A DNA stretch of 47,219 nt from Candidatus Allofournierella pullistercoris (GCA_018883715.1 JAHLFP010000001.1:1-47219), one strand, 5' to 3'. Shown: positions 7,719 to 16,836, counted from the first letter of the stretch. Notes: generated from the letters alone by a model not told the origin. Numbers and translations are program-made.

Positions 7719-9953
7719 GTGAAACACAGACAGTCCGCGCAGCGCAGGCTGCGGGACAAATTTCCGTTTATGTTTACCGCAGGATTTGTGGTTTTGGCAC
7801 TGGTTGCTATTTTTGTGTCCATGCAGTACAGCCAGCGGATGCAAGAGTTGTTTGAAAATCAGGCCAAATCCAAAATCCAGCAGGTAACAAATCAGAATGT
7901 GCAGATGATGCGCACAGCAGTATACAGCCGCAGAGATTTCCTGTACGCCGTTGCTGCAACCATTCAACATAATAACGTAACGGACGTGAATCAGCTGCTT
8001 GCGCAGTTTGGTTCATATCTGTCCATCTACCGTTTTCACGATATGGCCATCATGACCCCGGATGGGGTTTGCCGTACCACCAGAGGCAATGTGCTGAATC
8101 TGAAAAATAGCGACATGTATTCTATTTTTGAGGATGGAAGCTGGAAGATTCAGAATCTTTCGGATACGGATGGGCAAGGTACACCTTTAAATGTGTTTGG
8201 TGTTCCGGTGATGAACAACGGCAAGGTACAATTTGTCTTAATGGCTTCGCACAACATGCGTTCCTTGCCGGATGTGGCCAATTTACTTCATTTTGAGGGT
8301 TATGGTCAAAGTGCGGTGCTGGATGCAGAATACCATGTGGTAGCCCGCACTGAGGAACAAGATGTGGGAGAGGTGCTGAAGGCGCAGGGACTTGACCTGT
8401 CCCAAACCAATCCCATGGGAAGTGAAAACCGGTTTATCCAGTTCCGGATGAACAACACGGATTACCTGGGGTACTGCCAGCCCATGGGCGTTGATGATTG
8501 GTATTTAATGACCTATGTGAGTCAGGGCTATCTGAATCAGGAAATGAACGATTTCCGCACCAACATCCAGAGAGGCGTACTTATGGTTGTGGCGCTGGTT
8601 GCAACCTTCTGTATCTTATTCCTTTTGTACTATGCTCGTCACAAAAAGTCTATCAATCATATGATGTTTGACGACACACTCACCGGGGCAAAAAACTATG
8701 AGTTTTTGAAGATTCGGTTTGAGGAGCAAAACTGGGCTGGCAGTGAACACATTGCCCTTGTGGTAATGGATATTGATAAGCTGAAGCTGATTAACATGCT
8801 TTACGGCATGGCGGTGGGTGACCAGGCGATTTTATACCTGTACCATGCTTTCCGGCGGGTATTGCCCACCGATGAAATCTATCGTCGGCATGCGGATGAA
8901 TATGTTGCCATTATCCGGTATACCACACCGGAAAATCTGGAGGAAAAACTCCACCAGCTGAACAGTGAAATCCAGCGTGGTGTGCGCCAGAACGAGGTGT
9001 GCAACATGAAGGTGTCCATGGGTGTGTGCCCCACCGAGGGATACAGCACCTTCCGGCGGATTTACGGCAATGCCATCATTGCAAAGCGAGAGGTGAAGGG
9101 CAGCAGCCAGCACTTCTATCGCATCTTTGACCAGGATTTAAGCGAGCAGTTTTTGCAAAGTGGGCGGATTGAAAACGAGTTTGCCCTTGCGCTTAAAAAC
9201 GAGCAATTCCATGTTTGGTATCAGCCTAAGGTGGATTTGGATACCGGAGAAATTGTGGGGGCGGAAGCTCTGGTTCGCTGGAAAAAGGAAAGCGGCCAGA
9301 CCGTCTCTCCTGCACGGTTTATTCCTATCTTTGAGCAGAACGGTCAGATTGTCCGTCTGGACGAGCGGGTCATCCGCAATGTATGCCGGGATATTCAGGA
9401 CATGAAAAAACGGGGCATTCCCGTTGTGCCGGTTTCGGTAAACCTGTCCCGCCTGCATCTGCACCATCCGGGCATCGTCAAGCGAATTGACGAACTGACC
9501 GCCCAATATGGCATTGAACACGATGAAATTGCCATTGAAATTACCGAAAGCGCCTTGCTGGATGCCAAGGACAGCCTGCGAGAGCTGATGAGCCAGCTGC
9601 ACCAGAGAGGCTACCGTGTGGATATGGACGACTACGGTTCGGGTATGTCCGGTATTGGTTCTTTGGCGGCTCTTCCCTTTGATACCATCAAGATGGATAA
9701 GAGCTTTGTGGACCACATCGGTGACCGCAAGATGGACGTTGTGATTAAGTCCACCATCCAGATGGCAAGAGAATTGAATCTGGAAATTGTGTTCGAAGGA
9801 ATCGAAACAGAGGAGCAGGCGGAATTCCTCCGCAACAGCAAATGTAAGATTGGCCAGGGCTATTACTTCTCCCGCCCATTGGAACGCAGTGACTATGAAC
9901 GGTTGCTGCTGGAACGTGGGACGAAACGGGAAGGGGTCACTGACGCCCGGTAA
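7719..9953 (+). CDS. Membrane c-di-GMP phosphodiesterase (Cache sensor, degenerate GGDEF, EAL)
   Basis: About 744 residues. The N-terminal transmembrane helix (FPFMFTAGFVVLALVAIFVS) is followed by a roughly 240-residue extracellular Cache-type sensor, a second helix (GVLMVVALVATFCILFLLYYA), a GGDEF-fold domain whose signature has decayed to HADEY, and an EAL domain with all key motifs (EALVRW, SVNLSR, EITES, DDYGSG, KMDKSF, EGIE). It is expected to degrade c-di-GMP. The frame is open further upstream, to a GTG at 7677, but GGAG at 7709-7712 points to the adjacent GTG codons at 7716 or 7719; 7719 has the better spacing. The next gene, a cyclase, follows after 18 nt, so a degrading and a making enzyme are probably cotranscribed. 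Confidence 0.9.
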   Translation: MKHRQSAQRRLRDKFPFMFTAGFVVLALVAIFVSMQYSQRMQELFENQAKSKIQQVTNQNVQMMRTAVYSRRDFLYAVAATIQHNNVTDVNQLLAQFGSYLSIYRFHDMAIMTPDGVCRTTRGNVLNLKNSDMYSIFEDGSWKIQNLSDTDGQGTPLNVFGVPVMNNGKVQFVLMASHNMRSLPDVANLLHFEGYGQSAVLDAEYHVVARTEEQDVGEVLKAQGLDLSQTNPMGSENRFIQFRMNNTDYLGYCQPMGVDDWYLMTYVSQGYLNQEMNDFRTNIQRGVLMVVALVATFCILFLLYYARHKKSINHMMFDDTLTGAKNYEFLKIRFEEQNWAGSEHIALVVMDIDKLKLINMLYGMAVGDQAILYLYHAFRRVLPTDEIYRRHADEYVAIIRYTTPENLEEKLHQLNSEIQRGVRQNEVCNMKVSMGVCPTEGYSTFRRIYGNAIIAKREVKGSSQHFYRIFDQDLSEQFLQSGRIENEFALALKNEQFHVWYQPKVDLDTGEIVGAEALVRWKKESGQTVSPARFIPIFEQNGQIVRLDERVIRNVCRDIQDMKKRGIPVVPVSVNLSRLHLHHPGIVKRIDELTAQYGIEHDEIAIEITESALLDAKDSLRELMSQLHQRGYRVDMDDYGSGMSGIGSLAALPFDTIKMDKSFVDHIGDRKMDVVIKSTIQMARELNLEIVFEGIETEEQAEFLRNSKCKIGQGYYFSRPLERSDYERLLLERGTKREGVTDAR

Positions 9954-9971
9954 CGAAGAGAGAAGTAATAG

Positions 9972-11603
9972 ATGAAGAAGAAAATTAGTCTATCCATTGT
10001 TTGGACCATGGTTGCGTCCAGTGTCTTGATGCTCTTTGCGTTTTTTACTGCCATCTCTTGGCGGCAAGAGGTTCTGCAAATTCGCTATCTGGAAGAATAC
10101 ATTGACCAGGTGCTGGTGACGGCCCAGGCGCTGGCGAATAAGCACTATGACCGAAAGGAATATGAGTTTAAGCTGGAGCAGACCATTCAGTTTATGCCTA
10201 CCCGCACCAACACTTTGATTTTCGCCATAGATGCAACGGATGGGCGTATGTTGGGGCTGAGTGCTAATAACGAGCAACGAGTGGAGCTGCAAGAAGGCCA
10301 AACCGATGCCCAGCGACTGCAAGAGTTGAAAGGTTTGTTGGACGGGGAGGTTCACAAGCTGAAGATCAATAAAAAAAATGCCTGCATCATTGTGGCGGAA
10401 AAATCCGGCATCATTTTTGGCGTATGCGTGGACAGCGATGAGGAATGGACCTCTACCTTGTTTTACCTGGTTCTCATGGGTAGCATGTTGCTGGTGGGCA
10501 CCGTTGCGGTCATCGTTGTATTGATTTACCGTATGAATCGGAGTGTGATTCAGGACGTTGTCAGCCTGAAAGAAGGAATTGACCAGTTCCTGAGTGGACA
10601 GCGAGAGGTGCATTTTAGTGCCAATGGTACTCCGGAAATGGCCCAGATTGCCCAGTCCATGAACAAGATGGTCAACACATACGACCAGAAGTCGGAGCGT
10701 ACCAGCCAGATTATTTCCATGATGGGCAACCGGGTGGCGGTGTTTGAGTACCTGGAAGATTTGCACCAGGTGTTCTACTCCCGCAATATGCCCGGTATGT
10801 TTGAGATGACACCTCAGCAGTGGGAAGAGCGTTTGATGTCCCAGATACAGGAACAGGAGTTTAACCTGAATGTGGACTCGGGCGATACCCATTCCCAGCG
10901 GCATATCACCGAAAGTGGCCGGGTGGTGGAACTGCAATACACCTTCTCTGGCAATAGCTGTTTTGGCATTGCCCAGGATGTGAGCGAGCAGTACGAAAAC
11001 CACAAACAGCTTTCCGAAAAGCTGAAACAGGCCACCGAACAGGCCGAGCGGGACGCCCTCACCGGATTGTACAATCGGCAGAAATCCACCTTGTGGATTA
11101 ACCAGTGGATTGAGGGGCAGAAAAAAGAAGGCACCATGCTTTTGATGGATTTGGATAACTTTAAGCGTGTCAACGATGAAAAAGGCCATCCAGAGGGGGA
11201 TTTGGTGCTACAGATTACCGCTAAGGTGCTGGAAGAAAGCTTTGGTGAAGAGGACGTGAAAGCCCGCCTTGGTGGAGACGAGTTCATCGTCTTTATGCCC
11301 TATATTTTAAGCGATGAAGAGTTGCAGAAAAAGCTGAATGCTTTTATGGATAACTGCTATAAGCATCTGGAGCCATACTATCGCAATCAGCAGCTATCAG
11401 TAAGCATCGGTGTGGCCTTTGTCAACGATGAAATCCATAACTTTGATGAATTGTATCAGTGTGCGGACGCAGCCATGTATGCCGCAAAACGGCAGGGCAA
11501 AAACCGCTACTACATCAATGAGGAGAACAACGTCTGCAAAGGGAATACCTGCAACATGTGCAAAGGCAACTGTATGCGCAGACGGCGGCTTTTCAACGAT
11601 TAA
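9972..11603 (+). CDS. Membrane diguanylate cyclase with cysteine tail
   Basis: 543 residues. Helix 1 (about 8-28) and helix 2 (about 162-184, LVLMGSMLLVGTVAVIVVLI) flank a roughly 130-residue extracellular sensor. A HAMP-like stretch (VVSLKEGIDQFLSG) and a PAS-like region with no clear match come next, then a GGDEF domain with the intact signature RLGGDEFIVF. No RxxD inhibitory site is seen. The C-terminus carries Cys 522, 527, 530 and 534 (CX4CX2CX3C) followed by a run of arginines; the cyclase at 4418-6946 has the same spacing. It should synthesise c-di-GMP and is probably in one operon with the upstream EAL gene. The ribosome binding site is GAGAGAAG before ATG. A perfect 16-bp hairpin terminator follows at 11659. 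Confidence 0.9.
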   Translation: MKKKISLSIVWTMVASSVLMLFAFFTAISWRQEVLQIRYLEEYIDQVLVTAQALANKHYDRKEYEFKLEQTIQFMPTRTNTLIFAIDATDGRMLGLSANNEQRVELQEGQTDAQRLQELKGLLDGEVHKLKINKKNACIIVAEKSGIIFGVCVDSDEEWTSTLFYLVLMGSMLLVGTVAVIVVLIYRMNRSVIQDVVSLKEGIDQFLSGQREVHFSANGTPEMAQIAQSMNKMVNTYDQKSERTSQIISMMGNRVAVFEYLEDLHQVFYSRNMPGMFEMTPQQWEERLMSQIQEQEFNLNVDSGDTHSQRHITESGRVVELQYTFSGNSCFGIAQDVSEQYENHKQLSEKLKQATEQAERDALTGLYNRQKSTLWINQWIEGQKKEGTMLLMDLDNFKRVNDEKGHPEGDLVLQITAKVLEESFGEEDVKARLGGDEFIVFMPYILSDEELQKKLNAFMDNCYKHLEPYYRNQQLSVSIGVAFVNDEIHNFDELYQCADAAMYAAKRQGKNRYYINEENNVCKGNTCNMCKGNCMRRRRLFND

Positions 11604-11658
11604 GCGTTTTATCTGTGGATTTTTAAGACAAATTGTAGGCAATGCAATATTGATATTC

Positions 11659-11694
11659 AAACAGCCCCCTTCCCATCTGGGAAGGGGGCTGTTT
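11659..11694 (+). terminator. Rho-independent terminator of the EAL/cyclase operon
   Basis: Perfect 16-bp stem AAACAGCCCCCTTCCC / GGGAAGGGGGCTGTTT with loop ATCT, ending in TTTGT. Confidence 0.85.
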
Positions 11695-11851
11695 GTCGCA
11701 ATCACAAGGGAGAGGGGTATAAAACCGCATTCATTAAATTCTGTAAGACAAAAACCATAGCACAGTTTTAACTGTAAGCATGGCTATACAACACGGGAAA
11801 ATTCCACGAAATCAACCATGGACGGGATAGGTTGTGAAAAACTGTATCTCA

Positions 11852-11909
11852 AAAAAATTGCGCCAGCCGAAAGCGGATGCAGAGAGCATGCACGCTGTTT
11901 GGCTGGCGC
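11852..11909 (-). terminator. Rho-independent terminator of the DUF4914 gene
   Basis: On the minus strand, GCGCCAGCC (11901-11909) pairs with GGCTGGCGC (11860-11868), followed by AATTTTTTT. The 32-nt loop can form a further small hairpin. Confidence 0.8.
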
Positions 11910-11943
11910 AGTTGCTTGTTATTAAAAGGTTAGTAGCAGGGGT

Positions 11944-13818
11944 TTAGTGCAGACCCATGGGGGTAATTTGGCAGTATTCCTCGATGCTGCCACCACGCTT
12001 GAAGCACTCCAGAATCTGCTTGCCCACGGGGTGAAGTTCCTCCACGTCGTAGGCTTCCAGCTCTTTGGCGAAGAAATCATACAGAATCTGTGCGCCCTTC
12101 TGGTAGCCCTCCATGCCCATCTGTTCCTGGGTTTCGGGATGGAGGAACGCAGAACGAATTTCCTGACCGTCCACCTTCATTTCCTTCATGCAGTAGCCCA
12201 GCAGAGAGCAGGGAGCGGGGGCCAGACGGTCCATCTTCATGTTTACACCGCCACGGCGAGCCAGATATTCACGGGAAATCCACTCAGCGGCAAAGCCCAC
12301 CTTGTAGATGCCGATGTGCTGATTGGGAATCAGAACGTAACGGGTGTTGGGGCAGTTGAGAATCTGCTCCAGCAACAGGTTTGCCTGCTTCACCTTTTGA
12401 CCGGTGGCAAAGGGCCAGTAAGAGCCTACACCCTCACTTGCAAGGGGAGAGTTGCCGCTGATGCTGGGGTTTTTAAACCCACGAGGTGCCACCAGCCGCC
12501 ACAGCCATGCCAGAGCAGGGGGGATAACGTGCATCAGGCCCATAATGCCATAGTCGGGATGTTCGGCACAGGAGGGCGGCATACGCACACCAAAGCTGCG
12601 CACATCCACTTCCACCGGCTTTTCCACAATGTTGTCCACCATCTTGCGGGGAACAATGACACGGGGGTTGGGGCAGGGCTTTCCGGTGGAGTCCATGGTG
12701 TGTTCCCACACAAGGCAGGTTGCACCGGGCACACCCTGAATGTTGAAAAAGACCAAAGGCTTTTTGCTGTGGATGGTAATGCGCTCGTACATGGGGTCGG
12801 AGCCATATTCCGTGATGCCGTCCACACGCAGGAACCAGCCGTCCTCGCCGTCGTACAGGGCCAGCTTGCCGCTTCCGGACTGGAAGGAGGGATGGCAGAT
12901 TGCCATATCGTCGGTGACGGGGTAAATGGTACAGGTGTCGCTCATGTGCAGGTAGTCCTTGTCACCACTTTCCAGGTTTACACCCAGAAGCACCCGGCCG
13001 TCCATGACCCGGTGTACATCCTGCAACAGCTCACTCTTGCCGCCGCCGGAAGCACCTTCGTGCATCATGACCATTTCATTCTCATAGGGGGTCACAATGC
13101 GGGCAGCAGAGGCATGGGCGGTAACCCAGCCTTCGTTTTCGCCAATGTCCAGCAGTACGCTGTAAATACCCTTTTTGGCGGAGGGGCCGGGATACAGGTT
13201 GTAGGCGAATACCTCATGACGGTCATCCAGTCGGTTGTGTACGCAAACCTGACGGCCGTCAAAATGGGTGTGACGATAGGGAGGAGCCACATACACAATG
13301 GCACGGGGGCGGAAGTTATGTACATCATTGGCTTTTACAAATGCCTGCAACTGGGACAGGGCAAAGGCAAAGAAGGCGGCATTCCGGGGGCAAACCAGCA
13401 GAGCCTCATAGCCGTACTCGTAGCCACCTGCCATGAAGGGAACCAGAATTAACTCCTGCCGGGCCAGCCAGCGGTAGGTGTCCTCTTTCAGGGTGTCAAA
13501 CTCATAGCCGTACACATCCCGGAAACGGGGCTTGTCGGTGGGCTTGTTATCGCCAATGCGCATGCAATCCGGGTCACGGCGGCGCATATAGTCCTCGGTG
13601 AAGTTCACCACTGCGCCGTTTTTACAGCGCACCACGTCGGCCTCCTTCACCAGCTTGCCGTTCACATCATAGCAAACGTCCAGCTTCATGGTGCTTTTGT
13701 TGCCAAAAATCAAATCATACAGCATCTCTTCCGTTTGTGGAACAATGACGCTGGGACTGTTGTTCAGGATGGTTTCCAGCTCACTGGGCAGGATAAATTC
13801 TTCCAGCAAAACACTCAT
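11944..13818 (-). CDS. DUF4914 family protein, PEPCK/HPr-kinase-like P-loop
   Basis: 624-residue cytosolic protein without membrane segments. From memory of the family it matches DUF4914, found mostly in anaerobic Firmicutes and related gut bacteria; the biochemical role is not established. The clearest motif is a P-loop, GASGGGKS, at residues 255-262, set in MMHEGASGGGKSELLQDV, which resembles the kinase or PEP-carboxykinase type nucleotide-binding loop. A phosphotransfer or carboxykinase-like activity is therefore possible but unproven. The start ATG has GGGGGA 7 nt upstream. It is monocistronic, with its own promoter (13865-13894) and terminator, and lies between c-di-GMP genes without an evident link to them. 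Confidence 0.72.
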   Translation of the reverse strand: MSVLLEEFILPSELETILNNSPSVIVPQTEEMLYDLIFGNKSTMKLDVCYDVNGKLVKEADVVRCKNGAVVNFTEDYMRRRDPDCMRIGDNKPTDKPRFRDVYGYEFDTLKEDTYRWLARQELILVPFMAGGYEYGYEALLVCPRNAAFFAFALSQLQAFVKANDVHNFRPRAIVYVAPPYRHTHFDGRQVCVHNRLDDRHEVFAYNLYPGPSAKKGIYSVLLDIGENEGWVTAHASAARIVTPYENEMVMMHEGASGGGKSELLQDVHRVMDGRVLLGVNLESGDKDYLHMSDTCTIYPVTDDMAICHPSFQSGSGKLALYDGEDGWFLRVDGITEYGSDPMYERITIHSKKPLVFFNIQGVPGATCLVWEHTMDSTGKPCPNPRVIVPRKMVDNIVEKPVEVDVRSFGVRMPPSCAEHPDYGIMGLMHVIPPALAWLWRLVAPRGFKNPSISGNSPLASEGVGSYWPFATGQKVKQANLLLEQILNCPNTRYVLIPNQHIGIYKVGFAAEWISREYLARRGGVNMKMDRLAPAPCSLLGYCMKEMKVDGQEIRSAFLHPETQEQMGMEGYQKGAQILYDFFAKELEAYDVEELHPVGKQILECFKRGGSIEEYCQITPMGLH

Positions 13819-13864
13819 GGTGTGTCCCCCTTCTTCCTATTATAAATAATCAAGTTACAGAATT

Positions 13865-13894
13865 ATGGTATCAGATTCTTCTGGGTGTTGTCAA
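13865..13894 (-). promoter_or_regulatory. Promoter of the DUF4914 gene
   Basis: Minus strand TTGACA (consensus -35) and TACCAT separated by 18 nt, about 50 nt before the start codon. Confidence 0.6.
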
Positions 13895-14280
13895 TTCGCT
13901 AAGGTGAAGTGGGAAAATGCCGGCTGTGTTTTCATCAAGTAAAGAGCGGTTTTATTTTTGTTTTAAAAGAACAATCTCGGATAGAGTTATTGAAATAAAA
14001 TTAAAACTGGAAAAATATTTTTATTACGAAAAAATTTCTCGCATAAAATCTGTTTGTCTTACAAAAACAAAGTTGTGGAAATATGGAAAAGGATAAACCA
14101 TATCCACTTCAAAATAGGGGGATTTTTACAGGAAAAACAGATGAAAGCCAAGTTGTCCAAAGGTATAACCTGTTTGCAATAAAAAGACAAAGGTTTGGTG
14201 TCGGCAGGCCAATGAAAATCCAAAAAATTCTAGCGAATGTAAAAAAATGGATGATTTTTAGTGATTTGTGACATCTTCTC

Positions 14281-14309
14281 TTGAAGGAATTGATTAACAG
14301 GTGTATAAT
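14281..14309 (+). promoter_or_regulatory. Distal promoter upstream of the EAL gene at 14591
   Basis: TTGAAG and TATAAT separated by 17 nt. It would give a leader of about 275 nt. Confidence 0.6.
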
Positions 14310-14324
14310 ATAAACTACACTGCC

Positions 14325-14353
14325 TTGGTAAAAATACAAGTGCATTGTATAAC
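14325..14353 (+). promoter_or_regulatory. Proximal promoter upstream of the EAL gene at 14591
   Basis: TTGGTA and TATAAC separated by 17 nt. Its start point would fall just before the structured leader at 14376. Confidence 0.45.
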
Positions 14354-14375
14354 TATATATTTTTTATTCATGTTG

Positions 14376-14486
14376 TGGGAGGGCGCTTTTTGGCAAGCGG
14401 TATCCTTCCCTTTCTGTTGGTGCAGGCGCGGTTAGTATCGCGTGAAATATGAGTGAAATAAGTGGGCCATAAGGCCCTCCTTCCCA
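14376..14486 (+). promoter_or_regulatory. Structured 5' leader, candidate cis-regulatory RNA or small RNA
   Basis: TGGGAGGGC (14376-14384) can pair with GCCCTCC(TT)CCCA (14474-14486), closing about 90 nt that contain hairpins CGCTT-AAGCG, CGCG-CGCG and GGGCC-ATAA-GGCCC. The same GGGAGG can instead pair with CCTTCCC at 14404-14410; TCCTTCCC occurs at both sites, so two exclusive folds are possible. It matches no riboswitch class that I recognise. Confidence 0.4.
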
Positions 14487-14590
14487 TTTATATATAAAAG
14501 AGAAGACAATAAATTGCAAACATCAACCCCTTTCTTTTAAGCGAGAAAGTGGAGCGATTTCGACGAAAATCTTAAGAAAAAAGGAGCAAC

Positions 14591-16756
14591 ATGAGCAAAA
14601 AGCAGTTCGATGGTAGTCGTCAATGGCCGATTTGGGTGCTGTGGTTTGTGGTGGTAGTGACCGCAATTTACAGTTGTTTTGCGATGCGCAACAATGCAAT
14701 TCGCAATACCGACGAAACAATGAAGAACCTGATGGTGAACACCTCCTTGCAGGTACACCAGCACATCAGTGAAACACTGCGGCTGATGGAAAAGATCGCT
14801 TCTCGTGTCAGCCAGGAGTCCATTGCCGACCCGGAAAAAAGCGTGGAAGAGCTGGAGCCCTTCCGCATCAGCAACAATCTGCGGAATTTGAGCGTGGCCG
14901 CCCTGGATGGAACTTCCTGGATTGCAACGGGAGAGAGCATTAACCTTGCCAATCGGGATTATTTTGAAAAGGCGGTGGCAGGGGAAAGTGCCGTCACCAA
15001 CATGGTGTTCACCCTGACCGACGGCAATGCCATTGGTGTTTATGCAGTTCCCATTACACGGAACGAGCAGGTTGTGGCGGTGCTGTGGTGTTCAGTGCCG
15101 GCTTCGGATTTGTACAAGCAGCTGGGCCTTGCGGGCATGGAGCACTACGGCGAGGTGTTCATCATGGACAGCGAAGGCAACGTGGTGGCACAAATCAAGG
15201 TGGAAGAGGTAAACTTCTATAACTATGTCATGCAGATGGACCGAAAAAATCTGACGGAGATGCAAGCCATGCAGCAGGATATTGCTCAAGGGCGATCCAA
15301 TACGCGTGGTATGAATCTACGACAAGGTGATATCCGGGTCTATTACTACCCCATTGGGGTGGAGGACTGGTGGATGGTGGCGGAAGTACCTGTTTCCACG
15401 GTGCAAAAGGTCTCCATGGAGCAGATTCAGGTGGTGGTAATCGCCAGCGTGGTTATGTTGGTGACGGTAACCGTTACCTGCCAGCAGATTATCAAACAGT
15501 CCCGCAAGATGGCTCGTCAGTTGGCACACCAGCTGGAAACCGACCAGCTAACCGGCGGATACAACGATGTGTATATGCGTCAAAATCTGCCTAAGGTTTT
15601 GCAAGCGGAGCCGGACACAAAATTTGTGATGCTGGACTTTAAAATCAACAATCTGGATGCCCTTGTGAAACTGGAAGGACTGGAAGAAACCAACCAGCGA
15701 TTGCGTAACCTTCATAAGGCAATCCAGGCAACCCTGCAACCGGGAGAAATTTTGGTGCACCACTTCTTCGGCTCTTTCATGCTGTTGAAACGATATGATT
15801 CCATGGAACAGACGTTGAACTGTGTGGAACGGCTATCTTCCTTGGATAGCGGAGCCAAGATGCAGTTTGGCATCTATCGGATTGAGCCGGGGATGGAGGA
15901 TTTCGATACCATCTGTATGTACACCACCGTGGCCCGTGGCCATCTTGAGGAAAATACAAACTATGGTATCTATTCCAACAAGCTGTACCAGAAGGATTTG
16001 GAACAGGACCGGCTGGAGCGTGCCATCCAGCGGGGTGTGGAAGAAAAAGAATTTCGCGCCTGGTTCCAGCCTAAATATTCCGCAGATGGAAGCAAGCTTG
16101 TGGGTGCAGAAGCGCTGGTGCGTTGGTACCAGGGAGATACGGTGGTGGCGCCCTATGCTTTTATCCCTCTGGCCGAGCAGACAGGTCAGATTATGGACAT
16201 TGACCTGTGTGTGCTGGAGGATGTGTGTTGCCAGATTCGTCACTGGCTGGATGAGAAAAAGCAGGTGGTGCCGGTATCGGTTAATATGTCCCGCAACTAT
16301 CTGGACTCCGATGACTTCCTGAAAAGAATCTGGACGATTGTGGGGAAATGGCAGGTGCCTACCCGCTTGCTGGAATTTGAGATTACGGAAACTTCCTTGG
16401 AAGGCAATGAGCAGAATCTTCGCCGGGCTATCTCTGCCCTGCATGACATGGGCTTTACCGTGGCGCTGGACGATTTTGGAACCGGGTATTCTTCCTTGAA
16501 AAACCTGATTTCCATGGAGTTTGATACCATCAAGATTGACAAGGTGTTTGTGGATGGAATTGGACTGCAAAAGTGGAACAATGCGGTGGATTACTCGGTG
16601 AGCCTTGGCAAGAAGCTGAATGCCATGATTGTGGCAGAGGGTGCGGAAACCAAGGAACAGTGCGAATACCTCCAGCAAAAGGGCTGTGATGCCATCCAGG
16701 GGTACTATTTCTCCAAACCTTTGCCCAAAGAGGAATTTGAACAGTTGATGGATTGA
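14591..16756 (+). CDS. Membrane c-di-GMP phosphodiesterase (sensor, degenerate GGDEF, EAL)
   Basis: 721 residues. Helix 1 (about 12-30, WPIWVLWFVVVVTAIYSCF), an extracellular Cache-like sensor to about 275, helix 2 (VVVIASVVMLVTVTVTC), then a GGDEF-fold domain that has lost its signature completely (FFGSF), then an EAL domain with EALVRW, SVNMSR, EITET, DDFGTG, KIDKVF and VAEGAE. It should act as a phosphodiesterase; the degenerate domain may be structural or bind GTP as a regulator, as known for some relatives. The ribosome binding site AAAGGAG lies 5 nt before ATG. It is the only gene of its unit, with a long structured leader and a terminator at 16774. Confidence 0.9.
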   Translation: MSKKQFDGSRQWPIWVLWFVVVVTAIYSCFAMRNNAIRNTDETMKNLMVNTSLQVHQHISETLRLMEKIASRVSQESIADPEKSVEELEPFRISNNLRNLSVAALDGTSWIATGESINLANRDYFEKAVAGESAVTNMVFTLTDGNAIGVYAVPITRNEQVVAVLWCSVPASDLYKQLGLAGMEHYGEVFIMDSEGNVVAQIKVEEVNFYNYVMQMDRKNLTEMQAMQQDIAQGRSNTRGMNLRQGDIRVYYYPIGVEDWWMVAEVPVSTVQKVSMEQIQVVVIASVVMLVTVTVTCQQIIKQSRKMARQLAHQLETDQLTGGYNDVYMRQNLPKVLQAEPDTKFVMLDFKINNLDALVKLEGLEETNQRLRNLHKAIQATLQPGEILVHHFFGSFMLLKRYDSMEQTLNCVERLSSLDSGAKMQFGIYRIEPGMEDFDTICMYTTVARGHLEENTNYGIYSNKLYQKDLEQDRLERAIQRGVEEKEFRAWFQPKYSADGSKLVGAEALVRWYQGDTVVAPYAFIPLAEQTGQIMDIDLCVLEDVCCQIRHWLDEKKQVVPVSVNMSRNYLDSDDFLKRIWTIVGKWQVPTRLLEFEITETSLEGNEQNLRRAISALHDMGFTVALDDFGTGYSSLKNLISMEFDTIKIDKVFVDGIGLQKWNNAVDYSVSLGKKLNAMIVAEGAETKEQCEYLQQKGCDAIQGYYFSKPLPKEEFEQLMD

Positions 16757-16773
16757 TTGAAATCCGTTTAAGC

Positions 16774-16815
16774 AAAAACCCCCACACCGTCAGGTAAGAC
16801 GATGCGGGGGTTTTA
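16774..16815. terminator. Bidirectional terminator between the EAL gene and scfB
   Basis: AAAACCCCC (16775-16783) pairs with GGGGGTTTT (16806-16814), with GTC/GAC pairing inside the loop. It lies between convergent genes. Confidence 0.75.
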
Positions 16816-16836
16816 CTTTGTTGTAAATCAGCAGGG

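Larger units (their letters stand above)
11604..11943. other. Intergenic region with two convergent terminators
   Basis: Contains the plus-strand terminator (11659-11694) and the minus-strand terminator (11852-11909). Between them I see no gene or recognisable site. Confidence 0.6.
13895..14590. other. Long intergenic region and structured leader of the EAL gene
   Basis: No gene is convincing here; a 62-codon ORF at 14083 has no ribosome binding site and low-complexity content. The first half is AT-rich and unremarkable. The second half holds two stacked promoters (14281-14309 and 14325-14353) and a strongly structured leader (14376-14486), each annotated separately. Confidence 0.5.

Noticed and set aside
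9990-11189. 399-codon minus-strand open frame opposite the cyclase
   Set aside because: Antisense shadow of a gene with intact GGDEF motifs.
11947-13452. 501-codon plus-strand open frame opposite the DUF4914 gene
   Set aside because: Antisense shadow with unusual composition and no ribosome binding site.
14083-14271. 62-codon ORF in the long intergenic region
   Set aside because: No ribosome binding site and low-complexity AT-rich composition.
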